Part shown: positions 60,395 through 64,000 of the stretch, in pieces
How positions within the stretch are numbered: position 1 is the stretch's first letter
Layout of the letters: each line of letters begins with the position of its first letter
DNA from: Micromonospora tulbaghiae
GTDB taxonomy: Bacteria > Actinomycetota > Actinomycetes > Mycobacteriales > Micromonosporaceae
Length of the DNA: 64,000 nucleotides
NCBI RefSeq assembly: GCF_900091605.1
Contig: NZ_FMCQ01000001.1
Location: 248,001 to 312,000 of the forward strand
Reading direction: 5' to 3'
The notes under the pieces: generated by a model
The model's database searches: none
What the model saw: the letters and a program-made list of their open reading frames with translations, nothing else
What the model was told of the DNA's origin: nothing
Position numbers and translations under genes: made by a program

Positions 60395-61276
60395 ATGCGA
60401 ATCGGCATCGTGATCCTGCCCGACCAGCGCTGGTCGGAAGCACGCCGGCGGTGGGCACAGGTGGACGAGTGGGGCTTCGACCACGCCTGGACCTACGACC
60501 ACCTGGGCTGGCGTGACCTGGTCGACGGGCCGTGGTTCGACTCGTGGACGACGCTCACCGCGGCGGCCGGCGTGACGTCCCGCGTCAAGCTGGGGACGCT
60601 CGTCGCCTCGCCGAACTTCCGGCACCCGGCGGCGTTCGCCCGGCAGGTGACGGCGCTCGACGACGTGTCCGACGGCCGGGTGCTGCTCGGCCTCGGCGCG
60701 GGCGGCATCGGCTTCGACTCGGCCGTGCTGGGCGGCGAGACGCTGCCGCCCCGGCAGCGCGTGGACCGGTTCGCCGAGTTCACCGAGCTGCTCGATGCGA
60801 TCCTGCGGGAGGACGGCACGACCTGGCGCGGGGAGTGGTTCACCGCTGTGGACGCGCGCAACAACCCGGGGTGCGTCCAGCAGCCCCGGGTGCCGTTCGT
60901 GATGGCCGCGAACGGTCCCCGCTCGATGCGGCTGGTCGCCCGGTTCGGGCAGGGCTGGGTCACCACCGGGCTCGGCGGCGACGACATCGAGGCGTGGTGG
61001 GGCACTGTGGCGGAGCTGTCCGAGCGGATGGACCGCACGCTGGAGCAGGCCGGCCGTGACCCGGCGACGCTCGACCGCTACCTGTCGCTCGACTCGGCGC
61101 CGGTGTTCTCGCTGACCAGCGCCGACTTCCTCGCCGAGCAGGTGTCCCGGGCGGCCCGGCTGGGCTTCACCGACGTGGTGACGCACTGGCCCCGGGCCAG
61201 CAGCTGGTACGCCGGTGACGAGGCGGTGCTGGTGGAGGCGGCGGCGCTGCTGCCGGAGCTGCGCCGCGCCGGCTAG
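60395..61276 (+). CDS. LLM-class flavin-dependent (FMN or F420) oxidoreductase
   Basis: 293 residues. Luciferase-like TIM barrel: RIGIVILPDQRWSEARRRW at the start, EWGFDHAWTYDHLGW (about 31-45), GTLVASPNFRHPAAFARQVTALDDVSDGRVLLGLGAGG (about 68-105) and VPFVMAANGPRSMRLVARFGQGW (about 167-190). The cofactor, FMN or F420, cannot be settled by eye, though Micromonosporaceae use F420. Substrate unknown. Message may be leaderless from the TACCCT box. Its stop overlaps the convergent ASCH gene by 4 bp. Confidence 0.9.
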   Translation: MRIGIVILPDQRWSEARRRWAQVDEWGFDHAWTYDHLGWRDLVDGPWFDSWTTLTAAAGVTSRVKLGTLVASPNFRHPAAFARQVTALDDVSDGRVLLGLGAGGIGFDSAVLGGETLPPRQRVDRFAEFTELLDAILREDGTTWRGEWFTAVDARNNPGCVQQPRVPFVMAANGPRSMRLVARFGQGWVTTGLGGDDIEAWWGTVAELSERMDRTLEQAGRDPATLDRYLSLDSAPVFSLTSADFLAEQVSRAARLGFTDVVTHWPRASSWYAGDEAVLVEAAALLPELRRAG

Positions 61277-61686
61277 GTGCCGACGCTGCCCTCGGTGGAG
61301 ACCAGCCGGAACCGGAGGCAGACGATCCGGGTGTCGTCGGTGACCGGGGTGCCCTGCCGGGCCCAGTAGGCGCCGTGGCCCTCGCGCCACTCCTCGATCG
61401 ACCGGTCGCCCTCGCCCTCGGCGCGGGCGAAGTCCCACGGCACGTCGGCGAAGCGCACCACCTCGACGCCGGTGACCTCCACGACGCCGACGAGCGCGTC
61501 GTCGTCGTCGACCAGAACCAGTCGCTCGCCGACGTACTCCAGTTCCTCGTTCTCGTCGTCGTACTCCTGGACCAGCCCGGCGGTGGCGGTCTTCACGCCG
61601 GAGAGCACGAGGGTGTTGAGTCGGGTGCGCAGCTCACCGGGCGTGCCGAGGGCGAGCGCGCGCAGTCCACCGATGCGAGGCCACAT
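61273..61686 (-). CDS. ASCH-domain protein
   Basis: 137 residues. ASCH fold (PUA-like, probable RNA/nucleotide binding): LNTLVLSGVKTATAGLVQEY (about 23-42, with the conserved G-K-K/R-T/A pattern), RLVLVDDDDALVGVVEVTGV (about 54-73), PWDFARAEGEGDRSIEEWREGHGAYW (about 81-106) and IVCLRFRLV. Some ASCH proteins hydrolyse N4-acetylcytidine or act on RNA; this one is not characterised. Minus strand; the phosphoribosyltransferase gene lies 53 bp upstream in the same direction. Confidence 0.88.
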   Translation of the reverse strand: MWPRIGGLRALALGTPGELRTRLNTLVLSGVKTATAGLVQEYDDENEELEYVGERLVLVDDDDALVGVVEVTGVEVVRFADVPWDFARAEGEGDRSIEEWREGHGAYWARQGTPVTDDTRIVCLRFRLVSTEGSVGT

Positions 61687-61739
61687 GCCGCCGACGCTAC
61701 GGCACCGTACCGCCGTCGCTCACCCGGTTCACCGACGTC

Positions 61740-62288
61740 TCACGGCAGTTGGTCGCCGGTGAGCAGGGCGCGCAGACCCAGCCGCTCGGCGACCTCGGGC
61801 GGGCAGGTCGTGACCAGTGCGGCGGCACCGATCAGGTCGGCCCCGGCGTCGCGGACGACGCGGCCCAGCGCGTCCAGTTGCGCGCCGGTGTCGACCCAGT
61901 CGTCGACCAGCAGCACCCGGTCGCCGGGATTCAGCCGCCGGCCGTCCACGCCGACCCGCAGCTGCCGTCCCCGGTAGTCCGGGGGTGTCTGCGCCCAGCG
62001 CGTCGGTCCGATCCGACGCCGCTCGCCACCGTCCTTGTACGCGGGCAGGAAACCGGCTCCGGCGGCGACCGCGACGAGGGGGCCGAGGAGCAGCCCGGTC
62101 ACCTCGGGGGCGATCACGACGGTCGGGCGACCCTCGGGGAACAGCCCGGCCAGCGCCGGACCGACCTGGGCGAGCACGTCGGGGTCGCGCCACCAGCCGG
62201 AGATGTCGCTGACCATGTGGGTGCTGCCCGGCCCGGGGTCGATCCACCGGAACAGCTCGACCAGGCGACGACTCAGCACGGTTTCCAT
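61740..62288 (-). CDS. Phosphoribosyltransferase-family protein
   Basis: 182 residues. The PRPP-binding signature is [14 protein letters not shown] (about 124-137). The N-terminus has [21 protein letters not shown] (about 57-77), typical of type I PRTases such as adenine or orotate transferases. Residues from about 80 ([10 protein letters not shown]) form the flexible loop. No catalytic partner gene nearby; nucleobase specificity unknown. RBS-like signal before ATG 62288 is weak. Confidence 0.87.
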   Translation of the reverse strand: METVLSRRLVELFRWIDPGPGSTHMVSDISGWWRDPDVLAQVGPALAGLFPEGRPTVVIAPEVTGLLLGPLVAVAAGAGFLPAYKDGGERRRIGPTRWAQTPPDYRGRQLRVGVDGRRLNPGDRVLLVDDWVDTGAQLDALGRVVRDAGADLIGAAALVTTCPPEVAERLGLRALLTGDQLP

Positions 62289-62448
62289 CCTGGCGGATCG
62301 GTGGGCCGTTCGGCCGATCGACGGTGGCGTGATCGGCTACACGTACCAGGGTAAATGCGGGCATAGCACCATGATCACGTTGACTTCGGAAGTGCTTCTC
62401 TCGTTACGGTCCGGGCCGGTTTGTTCAGTTGACGAAAGGACCGGGCCG

Positions 62449-63081
62449 GTGGCTGCTAGGCACCTTCGTACCCGCAAGTTCTCCTCGCCCGCCGCCATCG
62501 CCGCGACCGCGGCGGTCGGCGTGGCGCTCGCGGTCGGCGGCACCGTCGGCGCCGTGCGCCTCACCTCCGCCGAACCGCCCGCCGCACCGGTCGCGGTCGA
62601 GACGCTGCCCAGCACACCCGCCCCCACGTCGGCCGCCCCCTCGCCGAGCGCGTCGGCCTCGCCGAGCGCGAGCCTCAGCCCGTCGCCGAAGGCCACAGCG
62701 AGCCCGAAGGCGAGCCGCACCCAGGCGGCCTCCCGGAGCAAGGCGCGGACCACCGCCCCGTCGCCGACAGCGAAGAAGACGAGCAGCCCGAAGGTCGTGG
62801 ACAGCGGCTCCTGCGGCGCCTCCTTCTACGCCGAGGGTCAGATGACGGCGAACGGCGAGACGTTCAACCCGAACGCGCTCACCGCGGCGCACAAGACGCT
62901 GCCGTTCAACACCAAGGTCCGGGTCACCAACCCGGACAACGGCAAGTCCGTGGTGGTGCGGATCAACGACCGTGGCCCGTTCATCGAGGGCCGGTGCCTG
63001 GACCTGTCCCGCGCCGCGTTCGCGACCATCGCCGCCACCGGTCTCGGCCACGTGAACGTCCGGTACGAGGTGCTCGGCTGA
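62449..63081 (+). CDS. Secreted RlpA-like double-psi beta-barrel protein
   Basis: 210 residues from GTG 62449 with GAAAGGA 8 nt upstream. Signal/anchor segment ([20 protein letters not shown], about 15-38), a Ser/Ala/Pro/Thr-rich low-complexity linker (about 40-115), then a C-terminal DPBB domain with [22 protein letters not shown] (about 119-140) and the conserved [11 protein letters not shown] and [10 protein letters not shown] blocks (catalytic-type Asp). The RlpA family cleaves or binds naked peptidoglycan glycans; the DPBB catalytic Asp is present. Role in wall remodelling inferred. Confidence 0.9.
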   Translation: MAARHLRTRKFSSPAAIAATAAVGVALAVGGTVGAVRLTSAEPPAAPVAVETLPSTPAPTSAAPSPSASASPSASLSPSPKATASPKASRTQAASRSKARTTAPSPTAKKTSSPKVVDSGSCGASFYAEGQMTANGETFNPNALTAAHKTLPFNTKVRVTNPDNGKSVVVRINDRGPFIEGRCLDLSRAAFATIAATGLGHVNVRYEVLG

Positions 63082-63149
63082 CCGGCCACTCGGGCAGAAC
63101 TTCCACGACCGACGGGCCAGGTTCATTCTCCCGTTCACGTCCATCAGGC

Positions 63150-64000
63150 ATGCTGTCCGATGTACGCACGCAACCCTTTCAGCCGGGCCGAGGCCCGCTG
63201 AGCCCCGGATCCCGCGCCGGTCTCGGCGCGGCCCTCGCGCTGCTCGCGATCGTGGTCGCAGTGGAGCTCGCCGACGGCCGGCCGGCGCACTACCTCGCGC
63301 TGATGGTCGTCGCGCCGTTCCTCGCGGCGGCACTGGCCTCCTGGCGGGTGGTGCTCGCGGTCGGCGGCCTGGCCACCGCCATCGGCATCGGCTTCGCCGT
63401 CGCCGAACGGGGTAGCCCGCTGGTGACAGTGGTCAACGTGACGGCTGTCGGGGCGGCCACCGCGATCGCGGCCGCCACGGCGGCGATACGCCAGCGCCAG
63501 GCCGACCGGATCACGGAGCTGTCCCGGCTCGCGTCGGTCGCCCAGCAGGCGGTGCTGCGACCACTCGGACCGCAGGTCGGGACGCTCGCGGTGGCGGCGC
63601 GGTACATCTCCTCCACAGCGACGGCCGAGATCGGCGGCGACCTGTACGAGGTGATGGACACCCCGTACGGCGTCCGCATGATCATCGGCGACGTACGGGG
63701 CAAAGGGCTGGACGCGGTCCGTCTGGCCAGCATCGTGCTCGGCTCCTACCGGCACGTCGCGTACGAGCGGGCCGACCTGCGCGCGGTGGTGACCGACCTG
63801 GACCGCGCGGTGGCCCGCAATGTCGGTGACGAGGACTTCGTCACGGCGGCCCTGGTCGAGGAGCGGGGCGGCACGCTCACCATCGTCAACTGCGGGCACC
63901 CGCCGCCGTTGCTGCTGCGCCGGGGCGCGGTGATCCCGCTGGAGCCGCCCGCGCCCGCGCCGCCGCTGGGTTTCATGCCCGTCGTCCGGCCCCGGGTGGA
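63150..64000 (+). CDS. SpoIIE-type PP2C serine phosphatase, 5' part
   Basis: Open to the right edge of the window, at least 283 residues. Starts at ATG 63150 (MLSDVRTQPFQPGRGPLSPG). Three or four N-terminal membrane helices (AALALLAIVVAVELADG; LALMVVAPFLAAALASW; VVLAVGGLATAIGIGF; VVNVTAVGAATAIAAATAAI, about 25-115) precede the phosphatase domain: AARYISSTATAEIGGDLYEV (about 150-170), GDVRGKGLDAVRLAS and CGHPPPLLLRRG. This is the RsbU/SpoIIE architecture that dephosphorylates anti-anti-sigma factors. The C-terminus is missing, so the partner cannot be identified. Confidence 0.88.
   Translation, partial: MLSDVRTQPFQPGRGPLSPGSRAGLGAALALLAIVVAVELADGRPAHYLALMVVAPFLAAALASWRVVLAVGGLATAIGIGFAVAERGSPLVTVVNVTAVGAATAIAAATAAIRQRQADRITELSRLASVAQQAVLRPLGPQVGTLAVAARYISSTATAEIGGDLYEVMDTPYGVRMIIGDVRGKGLDAVRLASIVLGSYRHVAYERADLRAVVTDLDRAVARNVGDEDFVTAALVEERGGTLTIVNCGHPPPLLLRRGAVIPLEPPAPAPPLGFMPVVRPRV

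Overview
The window is very GC-rich (GTG and TTG starts are common, codon third positions are almost all G/C). Its gene content points to an actinomycete of the Micromonosporaceae, probably Micromonospora or a close relative. The main support is the fhaA-fhaB-pstP-rodA-pbpA-pknA-pknB locus with crgA beside it, a DUF5753-XRE/DUF397 pair, an EtfD-type reductase, PASTA proteins and a ydaO-type c-di-AMP riboswitch in front of an NlpC/P60 gene. The genus is inferred from composition and synteny; no database search was run.

Layout. 1-5.2 kb: the 3' end of an FAD monooxygenase, then an Hsp90/HtpG-like ATPase translationally coupled to a 947-residue TPR protein. 5.3-11.2 kb: a TetR regulator and an acyl-CoA catabolic set (biotin carboxylase without a carrier domain, HMG-CoA lyase, carboxyltransferase, acyl-CoA dehydrogenase), most likely for leucine or other branched-chain acyl-CoA breakdown. 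11.3-17.1 kb: an XRE/NB-ARC/TPR regulator, a MarR-YceI divergent pair and a GCS2-family ligase. 17.2-26 kb: a membrane protein with a Ser-rich tail, two PASTA-only membrane proteins, small hypothetical genes, the XRE/DUF397 pair, a WecG/TagA glycosyltransferase coupled to an NAD-dependent epimerase, and tRNA-Leu(CAG).

26.4-39.5 kb is the growth and division signalling locus: two FHA proteins, the PP2C phosphatase PstP, the SEDS polymerase RodA, a class B PBP and the kinases PknA and PknB, in one tightly packed operon. Facing it are a glutamine amidotransferase, a small membrane protein, a class E sortase and a DUF881 protein, and then crgA. 39.6-49.6 kb holds an EtfD-like Fe-S reductase (a likely electron outlet for acyl-CoA dehydrogenases such as the one at 10.1 kb), two CNNM/CBS proteins, two paralogous NlpC/P60 hydrolases, an amidase and dcd.

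49.7-64 kb is accessory: an FMN-binding oxidase-like protein, an M43 metalloprotease, tRNA-Gly(CCC) with an exact 40-bp copy of its 3' half 1.3 kb downstream (att-like repeats bounding two unknown genes), AraC, LysR and MerR regulators, small enzymes, a MerR-PP2C fusion protein, an RlpA-like protein and the 5' part of a SpoIIE-type phosphatase.

Four intergenic palindromic elements (419-486, 8296-8360, 17100-17166, 35483-35547) share one architecture: GATC-type long arms around a short loop. They look like dispersed repeats. Stretches over 300 bp without a gene are 21264-21866 (nothing coding recognised), 47595-47979 (the riboswitch leader) and most of 52740-53100 (the tRNA fragment and a short ORF remnant).
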